From positions 29,311,826-29,375,825 of the forward strand of contig NC_063150.1 of assembly GCF_020921035.1 (NCBI RefSeq): a DNA stretch of 64,000 nucleotides, in the 5' to 3' direction. Positions 49,901-60,747 of the stretch are shown here, one piece after another (the stretch's first letter is position 1; each line of letters opens with the position of its first letter). The translations under genes were made by a program, and so were the position numbers. Source of the stretch: Rhodamnia argentea (taxonomy: Eukaryota; Streptophyta; Magnoliopsida; Myrtales; Myrtaceae). A model generated the notes under the pieces. The model had not been told where the DNA came from. It saw only the letters and a list, made by a program, of their open reading frames with translations, and did no database searches.

Positions 49901-50717
49901 AGATTTTCTTTAATGGTAATTTTCTTTTATGCCTAATTCAACACTCATCCGACCCATTTTTTTGCAATTTTAAGCTCCAAAATTGGATTTGGCAAAACGA
50001 ATGTTATCCAGGTGACAAGTTTGGGAAAAATTGGTTCAATTTAGCAAAAAACCCCTAAATTTCAAGATTAGTTCGGATGTAAAATGTGTTCAATTAGGGC
50101 TCTTAAAGATCGATTCGTGTCAATCTGACCTCACCAATGTGCTTAGAATGCTGAAAAACTTGTGGGTCAATGTTCATTTCTGCATGGGTTCGATTTTACA
50201 ATCGCCAATTTGACCTTGATTGAAAATCGCGGATTATATCGGAAATGCAATAGGTCCAATTTGTAACCTGCTCAAAAATTGAAATTTATTGGACCAAAAT
50301 GCAATTAAAGGTGTAGGAATGAAATGTCATAACTGACTCAAAGTAAGAAAAACAATAGAAAGACCTCAAATGATTTTTTTTGCTCAATTTAGGTCCACAT
50401 TTGTAAAGACTCATGTGACCAGAAGTTGAATTTTTCAATTTTTAAATGGCCAAAATGAAGAGGGAATTAAAGGAAAAATATTGGATATTTTCCCATATTT
50501 TTTAGGCCGAAAATGCTATTTTTTGTGAATTTTGGGTATTTTTCTAATATACCAAAAATATCAAAAATTGTGAAAAATACCGAAAATTATTTTTTGTTCA
50601 AAAATGGATCCTTAAACTTGGCCAAGGCTTCCAAAATTGATTTTTCAATTTTATGAATTTTTATGGATTTTTGAAAAATTTTCTAAAGAAAAAGCGATTA
50701 AAAATCAAGTGTTAACA
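46958..50717. mobile_element. 3.76-kb solo LTR nested in the copia element
   Basis: Starts TGTCGCAAC and ends GTGTTAACA, with TG...CA and TGT/ACA termini, flanked by perfect 5-bp direct repeats CGGGG (46953-46957 and 50718-50722). Removing it with one repeat leaves the copia RNase H frame continuous, so the edges are exact. No second copy of its start was found inside, no gag-pol motifs occur, and short frames have no domains. A single very long LTR left by unequal recombination is therefore the simplest reading. The length would suit LTRs of large gypsy elements (inference). It contains AT-rich stretches with repeated GGGCAAAATCGTCATTT-like strings (47555-47775) and a G-box array (48118-48600). 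Confidence 0.8.
48118..48600 (+). repeat. Decayed ~57-bp tandem array with G-box motifs
   Basis: CACGTGGC or one-base variants occur at 48118, 48176, 48233, 48291, 48398, 48506, 48575 and 48586. The first four are 57-58 bases apart, and later gaps of about 107 fit two units with one lost. Companion motifs (CCACGGTC, TCCGATCA/TTTGATC, GGTCAGGAT) recur at matching phase. It looks like an old tandem array within the LTR. G-boxes bind bZIP/bHLH factors in plants. Confidence 0.7.
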
Positions 50718-51176
50718 CGGGGTTTCAGGATGATAGGAGATCCACTACGGGTTATTATACATTTGTCGGAGGAAATCTAGTGTAGTGGAAGAGTAAGAAA
50801 CAGAGTGTTGTTGCCCGCTCTAGTGCTAATTCGGAATATAGAGCCATGTCACAAGCTACATGTGAATTAGTGTGGATTCAACAGCTATTGACTGAGTTAG
50901 GCTTGAGAGCTTCAATTCCTATGTCTTTATGGTGTGATAATAAGACTGCAGTGCATATAGTTTCCAACCCCTTGTTTCATGAGAGAACAAAACATATTGA
51001 GGTTGATTGTCATTTTATTCGAGAGAAGTTGCAAAGCGGAATGATTCTTCCTAGTCATGTTAGAACTGGTGAACAATTTGCGGACATTTTTACTAAACCT
51101 TTGAGTAACGGGAGGATAAAATATATTTGTAACAAACTGGGTATGATTAATATCTATGCTCCGGCTTGAGGGGGAG

Positions 51177-51280
51177 TGTTAGAAGTATCAAGGGTAAAGT
51201 AGTCTTTTGGATTTATTTGGTTACCAATGTATAAATACCACTTTACTAAATAATATCATACGTTTCTTTTTCCTCTAACA
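51177..51280 (+). repeat. 3' LTR of the copia element, 104 bp
   Basis: TGTTAGAAG ... CCTCTAACA with TGTTAGA/TCTAACA inverted ends follows a polypurine tract after the polyprotein stop. It contains a TATA-like GTATAAATACC (about 51229-51239). Without a 5' LTR the length cannot be confirmed by comparison. Confidence 0.7.
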
Positions 51281-51284
51281 GGAA

Positions 51285-53080
51285 CACACTCAGATAAGAG
51301 CAAGAGACAATTCACTCATCAGTGATCCTAATTCAGTTTCACCCAAAGTAGAGACGGAGAAGCTATTCGTTCTTGCACTTTCTGCTTTAGGAAGAGGAAG
51401 ACCACCCAATGGCTGAACTAAAGAATTTGCCCTTGTGGGTGTAATGTCATGTCCAAGTTTACCAGTTCATAGTGCTGATTAAACTCTCTGCTTTCTCATG
51501 CGGAATCAAAGCAGGAGTTGTCTTCTGAAGGGTTTGCTCCCCTTGCTCCTATCAGCAACCCATCTGCCACAAACACCGCCACCAAACCATACGTCAGCAG
51601 CAGCTTCATCGCTCCATTTTCCCAGCCTTCATGGTTCACGCCGAGTGCAGTGAAGATGGCTTTCCACTTCTCAACGGTCACATCTGGTGGTCCATCAAGC
51701 ATCACCACATGGAGTGTTTCAATCCCGATGTCGGAGGCAGCTTAATCTGTCAATGTAATGCCTCCACTTTGGACCTCCAAGAAATTCCGCTCCTGGCAGT
51801 GAGTCTACTAATATCCCTACATATTCTGCCACCTAAAGACCCAGTGGTGGCTTCATACATCCCACACCCTTTGGCCTTCTTACTATGACTGCTCGGGCAA
51901 ATTCCACTGTTTATGACTTTCCAAGCACCCAATCGACCCAAAATACTTGACCATCAAAATTTCCCTTTGTAAGCAAAATTGAGGGAGATGGCAGAAAGAT
52001 CAGATCTACCTGAGAATTTGCAGCAGCTGTCGGCAAATTAAAGCCTCCACAGATGCCCCGACACAAGCTCCTACAGAACGTCCGCACGCAAAATCCATGT
52101 CTGAATCTGCTATGCATGACAACAAGCGCAAGAGTCCTGAAGAATTAAGATGGCAATGCCATAAATCCAAAGCTACCACAATTTCTCTTTGCATCTTCTG
52201 AATCTTTACAAGCTCCTCAAACTATGCAATGTACTGACCTGTTAAATATGCAAATCCTTTGACACAGAGAGAAAGTTGGAGAGCAGGTTGATCCAGTCAG
52301 TAAGATGGCTTTGCATGATCCGCACTCATTTTTTCCAGTAATGATGCTTCCGGTGATTCCCACCCTTACCCACATTTTTTGTGCACTCCCCCAAAAAATA
52401 TGATTTCTGGACCCCGTACAGGCTTTTATGCTTTAGCACTTCTTGGAAGGAACATTCTTGTTCTTCGCATTCCGTCTAACTCGATGGGGCTAAACTACTT
52501 CCCCACTACGGTTTCTAGGGAAAAGTATTATCCATCCTTCAACATACAGGCCATGCGAGCAGCTATGGATTCTCTTAGCAAGATGCTCCGTCGCCTATGA
52601 GCAAGCTTGATGACTTTGAAACACGATTACATCCTTTCCTAGGTTCTTTTTCGTTTTTCCTTTTATTCATCTTCTCTACTTTTTGTGTTTTCTGGTGACA
52701 AGGATTGCATGGCTGCAGTAGGGTAAGGGTTTTTTTTTTTTTAAAACTACTTTATGATAAGGATTCAATGATTCCAAAGTCAGTGACACATCTACATACT
52801 TATTTTACAAGGTTGTGCGTGTATTTAGCTTGACAAAGTCATTTGGGGCAGAAGTTTGGTTGGTTTTCTATGCAATAAACTTGTTTTCGCATAGAAGAAT
52901 CTGAAGTTCATTTTTAGTTTCAATCAAACGAAAAACAAGAAAGTAAACGAGACAATTGGCATTACATAAGACGTTGAATCCTCTAAAGGTATCAATTTGT
53001 TTACACTAGATTACAGACACACCAAAGAAGAATCAAGTCATATAACAGAGCATTGGCAAGGCCTAGATCAAAGCTCTCCA
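51285..53080. other. Region with possible gene fragments, unclassified
   Basis: A minus-strand frame ending at 51496 (about 51496-51740) encodes a protein-like segment with HVVMLDGPPDVTVEKWKAIF and a hydrophobic stretch. A plus-strand frame at 52379-52600 encodes FYALALLGRN and ends AMDSLSKMLRRL. Both look less random than the surroundings but I do not recognise a family. They may be pseudogene pieces. The rest shows nothing I can name. Confidence 0.3.
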
Positions 53081-53082
53081 AA

Positions 53083-55019
53083 CTATCCTAACTGAAGAAC
53101 AGAGTTTTCTTTAAGGGAAGCACATCCTAGAATCGAGCCCGATGCAGTCAGACACATTGGTCTCGTCTCACGCCACTTCAAAGGGAACTTTGAAGGGTCA
53201 CAGACTCTCACCAATCCTAGTTTGACAATATCAAATCTCCCAGCTCCCGATTCTTCCCACTTGAGAACCTTCCCACCTAACACATACAGTTCATGTCCAA
53301 GACCAGCAAAACCATAGTCAAAGACTTCTAATGGTCGTGAGTGGACAGGAAGGAAAACAGAAGGAACTTTCCCCACATTGTACCATTCTCCTTTGGCAGT
53401 ATCCCTCGTCTTAATTAAGCTCTCACCCCAATCTACAATAGTGTATACACGATCATTTTCAATGACCTGTACAGCTACTTGCATTGCTCTAGAAAAAGGC
53501 CAATTATCCTCTACTGTGTTCCACAATCCAGATAATGGACAGAAAACTTCAGATGAATTTTGGTCCAAAAGTCCTACTTGATCACTGAGAACATGAAATT
53601 TGCCGTTGTATGACAAGCCTATGCAATCCATTTGGGGATTGGGCATTGGTGGCAGTTCTTCCCATCTGCAATGTCCAAGCTTGAAAAACTTAGGTTGTCT
53701 CAAAAAGAAGAGTTAAACAAGAAATTTGGTGGAACAATTTAAAAGCAACTTCCAACCTACAATATCAGTGTTGAAGAAAGGAAAAGAAAAAGCTAAACAA
53801 GTGGGTGGGTGAGCATATTTCAGAACCAAAGTGGACATGGAGAACCATGCACTTTTGCCACTTTAGGTGCCAAGGGCATAAGACAATAGAAAGAAAGTAC
53901 AAAGCGCAAGACTTGTAGCATGATACTGTGGCAGTACACATACTTGTTTGACAATGGATTGTAACATTCAGCAAGAGTGAGGCCTCTCGGGCATGAAAGA
54001 TTGCGACCCCCAGCTACATACACCTTTCCCGAGATGACGCAACACGCAAAGTGTGAACGAGGTGTTTGCATACTTGACACCATAGTCCATCCTTTTCTGA
54101 AAGGGTCAAATTGGTAGACATCATTGGTTATGATAGGCTTCTGATGAGGGTATCCTGGATCACTTGATGCATAAGCCCCACCAATGACAAGGAATCTGTC
54201 ACCAACGCAAACACATGAAAAGCCAGTGTGCTTCCAGTCAGGATGCATTCTTGGCATCTTCGGTATAGGATGCCATCTATCAGCTTCGGGATCATAAGCA
54301 ACCCACTGGTTGTCGGAGCCCTCAGTGAGAACGAATAACCAATCCCCAGACCAGCCTTCCCTAGCCTTGAAGTTGGCGTATTCCATGCCTCGTGTAACTT
54401 CTCTCCACTTCTTCGAGACTGTTTCTAGCAGCCCCTGGAACCCATGAGACACTCTGGCCAAGCATCTCAAGGCCAGATCATCTGGCAATCCTGGAATTAT
54501 AGGTTCATGAGGAGATTCCCTGAAAGACAACATTGAGTAGAAGGGAAATTAGAGGCAGACCAGAAGAATGAAAACAAGTACTGCATGGATAGACAGATAA
54601 AAGGCGAGGATTTAAGGACAGATCAATCACTCGGAGAGGCTATCAACAGGACAGAAAAGAGAGGGGGATTTCTAGTCATAGCAAAATAGCCAAGTGAAAA
54701 ATAAGCGTTGTTTCTTTCCACTACAGGACCCAAACTAACAACTGGGTGTCGTCCTTCCTAAGCAAGCATCTTACGAAAGATAAAAGCTTTGAACATCTAA
54801 ATCGAGCGAATCTTCCGTAATTTGTCCTAATGTCAATCCAGCTCAATCAAGATCAGACAAAGCCAAGCTCAAGTATCTTCGCACTATCCTCTACCTTGAG
54901 CTCATATAGTCCTCAAACAGGAAGCAGCGTCTTAGAATCAGAGCACCATAATCCATAATCGAATGCACTGCAACCTTTAAACAAGGAAATGAATTGAAGA
55001 TTCGCGAAGCCACTTACAT
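53083..55019 (-). CDS. F-box/kelch-repeat protein (At1g16250-like)
   Basis: Model: AT at 55018-55019, then exons 53944-54519 and 53083-53665, giving 386 residues starting MESPHEPIIPGLPDDLALRC. The F-box is residues about 9-55; kelch repeats follow, with W-V-A-Y-D-P-E-A-D-R-W-H, GDRFLVIGGAY, GKVYVAGGRNL, WEELPPMPNPQMD and ELYVLGGKVLKWEESGAGRF. F-box/kelch proteins are substrate receptors of SCF ubiquitin ligases; the target is unknown. Length and blocks match Arabidopsis At1g16250 almost end to end. Start choice: an ATG at 54533 would give MLSFRE, but it lies inside a strong acceptor (TTGTCTTTCAG|GG). Splicing from a GTAAGT donor at 55017 builds ATG across the junction and gives MES, as I recall in the Arabidopsis protein. 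An upstream ATG at 55045 opens an overlapping 15-codon frame. The 5' exon continues upstream as leader to about 55250. Confidence 0.88.
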
Positions 55020-55249
55020 CGATTCGGTACCTCACAAAGGATCATCCACTTGAACCCCACGAACCCAACAAACCTATTCTACGAACAACAGGCACGTACT
55101 GTGCGGACCACCTGCAAAGCCGAAACCGGAAGTACCCTCAGAAGAAAGCGGGCCGACCGATCCGATGAGTTGAGATGCAGAGACCAGATGGAAGAGCGAA
55201 ACCGGGGAAGAAGACGAAGAGGGAAATTTACGACGGTGAGAGAGCAGCA

Positions 55250-56509
55250 TGCGAGAGAAGGAAGGGTCGACGGCTCTCGAAGTTGCCGCGAGAGGAGGAG
55301 GCCTCGCCGTTTGATACGACGAAGGGTAAGGTTGAAGACGATGGTGGTGATGATGCGTCGTCGTGGCCAAGAGATCCTGAGCGACAACCACACAGCGGAG
55401 AAATGTAATTTCCGACACATTATTATCTGTTTCGGTTTTGCTAAACCTACGGTGCCCCTCCGACCTAGACGCGACAACCGAACCGGACCGGGCCGGTTCG
55501 GTCCGGGCCTATCTAAAACTTGAGCTTCCTTCTTGCTTCTCTCCTGTTCCAAAATTCCAGCTAAATCAAAGCATAAGAATGATGTGATACAAGACAAGCT
55601 CAGCTGTAAGTCCTGGTCAGTGTGCTTCTCCTTCCGTCGCATCTCCTGAAGCTCCAGTTTTTCATCTCTATATAGATTCAACTTTCTATTTACTCGTGGA
55701 ATTCGGGGTGATTCGGAGGATTCTCACGTTTCCTTTCTTTTCGAAAATTCATACATTCCTTATCAGTGCATAAACAATTATCTTTCGAGCACAGATTTAG
55801 GCTTGGCCTTAATGGGAAAATAAAATGGAGCAATGGTGAGATGGGGAGTTATTTCTCGAGTATGAAAAGGTTTGAGGTGAGGAGCCGGTCGAAGTTTCGA
55901 CCATCTTTATCGACAAATGGAAGCCTTTCGAGTATTTTTCTTTAATGTCAAGACTGAGAATAAGTCATGCTCAAGCTTAGAAGTATGGCTTAGGTGTTTG
56001 TAACGAACCAACGACAGAGATGGTCCTGAGAGGTGGTTTTAAGCTCGGTACTCTTCCACGGAAGAATTTTGGGTCTTTGTTAACTTCGTCTAATTTGGCT
56101 AATAAAAAGTACGGACCCCGCTTTTTCTTGATCATTTTTCTCTCTTGCGTGGCTAAAATCACGTCGTTTTGGGCCAAATTCAATTTTTAATATGATTTTT
56201 ATTTTAATTATTTTAATAAAAAATTAGTAGTGGGATAAAAAAAAAATCTCAATTTTTCTTTTCGTATCCTGATTTGATCCTCCGAAGAAGCAACGCGAGC
56301 AGAGGAAAAGCAAGAAGCAGAAGGGCGAAGACACTTCTCGAATCTTCTCCCCGTCCTCTTTCTTCTTCCCCGAAGCAATCGAACCGACTGCTCCCTGCTC
56401 CCTTCCGTTTGCGATTGATCCTCAGACGCTCTCAGAATCGAAGCCCGAACCCCACAACACCTTGCGAGCCCAGGAAGGCTTCGCCGCCGACGGTCGGAGA
56501 GAGGAGACG
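55250..56509. other. Shared intergenic region of divergent F-box and RBL14 genes
   Basis: Leader and promoter DNA of both genes. A 200-codon minus-strand frame (55079-55681) has no domain and overlaps the F-box leader. AT-rich at 56180-56260; no TATA box stands out for RBL14, whose leader is CT-rich. Confidence 0.4.
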
Positions 56510-58817
56510 ATGGACCGGAGAGGGAGGTCGCGAGGGATGATTCCGCTCCTCGCCGTCCACGCTGTGAGCGAGTACTACAGGCTCGAGAGGAAGCCTCCTG
56601 TCACCGCCGGCCTCCTCGCCGCCAACACGCTCGCTTACTTGCGGCCCGGCGCGCTCGATTCGCTTCTCCCTCCCATCGACCAAGTCTGGTTCAATCCTCA
56701 CCTCATTCTCAAGGTGCGTCCCCCGGGGTTCCATGTCCGTGTGCTGTGATCGCGCTTTCGTTCGTCAATTCGTGGTGTTGTAGCTTTTATCTCTACTTTG
56801 ACCTTGCGAACTTGATTGTGGTTTGGTTACTGTGGAATGTGATGTTGTTTCCCGAAGAATTGAGTATTTGTTCTCTTTGTGTGGGAAATGCTGTCTAACA
56901 TGGGATCGTCACAATCCCCTGTTCTCGTGATGAATGCTAATTAGTTCATATTTCGCAATTAATCAATTCATAGCGTGAGTCGCCTCTTAAGGCTCCGAAA
57001 TCAAAACTCGATTTGGTGAACTTTTTTTAACTTTATCAGAGCTCAGGCATAAAGTTTCGTCTATTTGTGATGTGGATAATCTGCGCTTCCTTCGTGCGGG
57101 AAATGGTAGTGAATAGTCAAGTCAGCTAGCGGATTCTGCTTTGGCTGATTATATTGCCGGGGTGATTTTTGATCAGTTCTTATTGTGGTGCCTGCAAATT
57201 AATATGTGTTATGTTGTGTTCAAATTTTCTCCTTTCTTAAGGTTTTTTGGTCCAACTCCTTTCTTAATGTTGTGAATTCAATCTGTGGTATCTCTTCATT
57301 TCATGAAACTTTGGAGCATCCTTTCTTTTTCGATGTGCGATATCTGTTCAGGGAGCAGGGAGCTTCTGAGAATCTTGGGGGATGGATCCTCATTGCTTGA
57401 TGACTGTCGGATTAAATATCACGCATTGATCGTAAACCGTTTTATATAGGACGTTTTTCATACTAGTAAATAATAATAGTAAAGAGTGATGTCGAGTAAC
57501 TATCGAGGGGGATCCGTCCATTGAGCGACCATAAAAGGCATCGTGTCGTCTTTACAAGGAAATGCTGGTGCAAGATGAGTTAGTATATTGCATTTGCACT
57601 TCATTGTTGAAACAGAGCCTTGCTTTGAGGTTGCTTGGTCAAGTGCTATCATAGTACAAGTTTCTTGGTGTACCTTAGGAACTGGTAAAACTCCTGCCAT
57701 TGATGATTAAGGCATTTGCATTTCTTCTCCACACTGGTTATGTCGTCTTCAGTATGTGCCTCGTGTACTTATGCGTTGGCTTTTTGCCAGTAAATATGCA
57801 AAAAATTTATCAGTAGGGCTATTGAGTCCTCCATTCTCCTTGTCTTTTTTCTCGTTTTTGTTCAGAAGTTTAGTATCAGCTAATGAAGACATGTTGTGCA
57901 AGACATGATGTGTTAGTAATGTTTTGCAATAAAATCAGGAGATCTCTACATTTGCTTGTATATTCTTTTCCTTGAATGCGTGGAGTTTGTGTCTGATTTC
58001 AGAATTGTGACTTTGGTTTTGTTTTTATGCACAGTACAAGGACCCGAGGCGCTTCTTTTTATCAGCATTTTACCACATGAATGAGTCTCACCTGGTATAC
58101 AACATGCTGTCATTATTATGGAAGGGAATTCAGCTGGAAAGTTCGATGGGAAGTGCTGAATTTGCATCCATGGTTGCTGCATTATTAGCGATGTCCCAAG
58201 GAATAACTCTAATGCTTGCGAAATCCCTTCTCATTTTCTTCGATTATGAAAAGCCTTATTACTCAGAATTTGCTGTTGGATTTTCTGGTGTCCTCTTTGC
58301 CATGAAAGTTGTCTTGAATTCACAGTCCGAGAACTACACGTATGTGCATGGGCTGGTCGTTCCTGCACGCTATGCTGCATGGGCTGAATTGGTTCTGATT
58401 CAAATGTTTGTGCCGGGCGTTTCTTTTCTTGGACACCTTGGTGGGATACTTGCCGGCATTCTTTATCTGCGTCTAAAGGGTATGTACTCAGCTCCGGATC
58501 CACTTACTCTGGTTATCAGAGGCATTGGTAGTGTGCTGAGATGGCCATTGAGGTTTATGCGGTCGTTGTTCGGATTCCGTCGTCGTCGGATTTCTGGTAG
58601 AGGAACAGTGGGTAGAAATCAAAGACGATGGACTGAGCCTGGAGTTTGGAGATGCGATGCTTGTACCTACGATAATTCCACCCAGTTAAACGAATGTGAG
58701 ATGTGTGGGACTAGCCGGAGTATTAGCAGGTCCCGTACACCTCCATCTTCCAGGTATTCTGAGGATCTTCCCCTGGACGAGTTGCGCCGTCGGAGAGTCG
58801 AAAGGTTTGGGAGATGA
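56510..58817 (+). CDS. RBL14: Rhomboid-like protein 14 with RanBP2 zinc finger
   Basis: Exons 56510-56713 and 58035-58817 are separated by a 1321-bp GT-AG intron and join in phase 0, giving 328 residues. A rhomboid intramembrane protease core covers about residues 10-225: the H82/H87/N91 cluster in the second span, catalytic Ser152 in GFSGVLFAMK, and catalytic His202 in LGHLGGILAG. An Arg-rich linker follows (about 230-262). A RanBP2-type zinc finger then has C275, C278, C289 and C292 in WRCDACTYDNSTQLNECEMC. The tail is basic. Both catalytic residues are present, so activity is expected. Arabidopsis RBL14 is listed as mitochondrial; no clear transit peptide is visible here (GMIPLLAVHAV is the first hydrophobic run). 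The ATG at 56510 is followed by RRGRSRGM as in relatives. Substrates unknown. Confidence 0.93.
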
Positions 58818-59689
58818 TACTGTCACTTGTGAAGGGCGGATCGTCAGTAAGTTTTGGGAAAGGAGGTGGTCGGATCTGAAGCACGATGCACTTTTGCTGA
58901 CACTGTATAGTTCCGTGATCGTCGCACATAGATGTGTTGCCTCGACCGTTGATGTCGGGTTGCATATGCAGTTGATTTTCAGTGTTGTACACTTCCAGAT
59001 TATGATAATAACGTACATCTAGCTGCAAAGAAGCTTCAATTGTTGGCAAGTTTCAGGATAAGATTGCTTTTGTTGGTGATTAAGAGCTGATAATTGATTC
59101 TCGGGGAAAATTCTAATTAAAGGCCTAAAGTGCATCTATTTTCTTGGAAATGGTCTTTGTTTCAAATAAGGGCTTTAAGTATTTAAATCGTTTTCAAGAG
59201 AACTTGATCGGAGGGCATTTTTGTCTTTTAATCTTTTTATTTTTTGATTTTTGATTTTTCTCTTATTCTTTTTTGTTTTTTTTAATCGTATTTCTTTTTT
59301 CTCTTCCTTCCCCTCCGCATCTCCCTGGTAACCGCCATCTCCACTACTGCCTGCCAGTCCCGTATTCCCCTCCCCTCCGGCACTGTTGCCGGCCACCATT
59401 GCCTTGAGGATGGGTCCATCTCCTTGAGCATGTTGGTCCTGACCGTCCAGTCTCCTGCAACAAGAGTTTATCTATAGAAAGAGCTTATCTCTAGATTCTT
59501 CTCTCTGTCAATGAAGACACCTTGCCCCATGAGTTCTCCTCCTCCTCCTCTTTCTCCTCGCGCTACTTCGACCGGAGAAACAAAGAAGCTCACCATTAAT
59601 GATGAATACCAAACCCTAGCTTCAAGTTCAGTTCGTCCTCTGACCACTTCCTCGATGGCAATAATGAAGATCCCATCCATGATGAGCCC

Positions 59690-59950
59690 GACAACCTTGT
59701 CCTGATTTTCTAGCCCTATTTGAGGCCACGCTAAAGAAGCTCCCAAAGCTCCGCGTCGCCCTCCACCTCTTCAGCAAAAAGCGTTCCAAGTTCCAAGCCA
59801 TGCGTAGGACGCGCGTGGTTGGGACGCTTTTTGGTAATCGATGGGGCCATGTCCACTTTGCATTCCAGAGCGACTCGAGTTCGGCCTCGACATTCCTGAT
59901 CCAACTGGCGGTGCCGATGAGCATCCTAGTGCGTGAGATGGCGTCAAGGG
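59690..59950 (+). pseudogene. MIZ1-like (DUF617) gene fragment
   Basis: The plus frame reads a KLPKLRVALHLFSKKRSK segment, then RTRVVGTLFGNRWGHVHFAF, then ASTFLIQLAVPMSILVREMA. These are the conserved N-terminal blocks of the plant MIZU-KUSSEI1 family (root hydrotropism). After about 59950 the resemblance stops and the sequence becomes GC-rich arm DNA. The second half of the domain and the native start are missing. Confidence 0.7.
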
Positions 59951-60093
59951 GAGAAGGTGCTGAGCGCGCTAGAACTGGTCTCGATGGGGGTGGGGGTTTT
60001 GCTGGGCAACAAGGGCAACGTGTCGATTCCTTCCTCGATCAGGGCTTGGAGGTGGAGATCGCCTCCTTAGTGTCGACAGCGTCACCCCCGGCC

Positions 60094-60279
60094 AGCACAG
60101 CGGATTGGACAGTCAGGGCTGACATGCTCGAGGAGGTGGGCCCCTCCCCAAGGCCGTGGTGGTCAGCGGCAGCGCCGGAGGGGAGGAGCACAGCGGATTG
60201 GACAGTCAGGGCCGACATGCTCGAGGAGGTGGGCCCCTCCCCAAGGCCGTGGTGGTCAGCGGCAGCGCCGGAGGGGAGG
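60094..60279 (+). repeat. 93-bp tandem duplication in the right Pack-MULE arm
   Basis: AGCACAGCGGATTGGACAGT starts at 60094 and again at 60187; the two units differ at about one base. The left arm has only one equivalent unit, so the duplication arose after the arms formed and is recent. Confidence 0.9.
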
Positions 60280-60747
60280 AGGATGCAGGACTGGCAGGTA
60301 GCATAGAGATGGCATTGGCGAGGGAAATGATTGAGGGGGGGAGGAAAAACAAAGAAGATCAAGAAAAAAAACAAAAGAAAAGGAGAGAAATAAAAAAAAA
60401 TAAAAAACTAGAGAATATAAATACCTTTCGATTAGGTCATTCTTTGAAATAATTTAAGTACTTTAGGCCTTTATTAGAAATAAGATCCATTACAAATCCC
60501 TAATTAAGAAAATAAGTGCACTTTAAGTTCTTAATTAAAATTTTTCCCTGATTCAGGGTGTAGCTTAAAAAGTCGACCCAGTAGTATCTCCCCCGCACCA
60601 CACTCCTAATCACGGCTGGGTTGACTTTGGTTGTTTTAGGTTGTATTGTCGAGCCCCCGCGGACTCCGGCCGACCATTGTGCCCGGAAAATTCACGAGGT
60701 CATATGTAATGCGGAGGGCAATGAAGTAAGTTAAAAGATAAAAGGCT

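Larger units (their letters stand above)
44520..51280 (+). mobile_element. Ty1-copia element, 5'-truncated, split by a solo LTR
   Basis: Order on + is typical copia. The pre-integrase zinc region (HCRLGHP, near 44660) is followed by the integrase core, with its first Asp in DVW near 44850, FVDDYSR near 44900 and a Glu in DVAERKN near 45130. Reverse transcriptase follows, with YVDDI at about 46448 and KTRLV-like and SLKQSPQAW blocks, and then RNase H. In-frame stops (45036-45038, 46079-46081) and frame changes (around 45280, 46650) show it is dead. RNase H is interrupted at 46958-50717 by a 3.76-kb solo LTR; coding resumes in the same frame beyond it and continues to 51169. A polypurine tract (about 51164-51176) and a 3' LTR (51177-51280) end the element. 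No 5' LTR or gag: the left end abuts another copia fragment on the opposite strand. Confidence 0.85.
59104..60548. mobile_element. Pack-MULE-like element with captured MIZ1 fragment
   Basis: Long imperfect inverted arms are 59104-59462 and about 60094-60548. The outer ends GGGAAAATTCTAATT and (reverse complement) GGGAAAAATTTTAATT lead into AAGTGCA(T/C)(C/T)TATTTTCTT. The inner parts share CATGCTC(A/G)AGGAG(A/G)TGG and GTGCCGGAGGGGAGG-like sequence. The flanks TGATTCTCG (59095-59103) and TGATTCAGG (60549-60557) agree at 7 of 9. Between the arms lies a MIZ1/DUF617 gene fragment. No transposase. This matches the known Pack-MULE pattern of a host gene piece between Mutator-type arms. Confidence 0.75.

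Noticed and set aside
46958..50717. A complete nested LTR retrotransposon
   Set aside because: No second LTR start, primer-binding site, or gag-pol motif was seen inside, so a solo LTR is simpler.
54531..54533. ATG at 54533 as the F-box protein start (MLSFRE)
   Set aside because: It sits within a strong splice acceptor. The split ATG gives an N-terminus that better fits the Arabidopsis relative.
55079..55681. 200-codon minus-strand frame above the F-box gene
   Set aside because: No domain; it overlaps the probable leader exon and promoter, and its frame is not that of the F-box protein after splicing.
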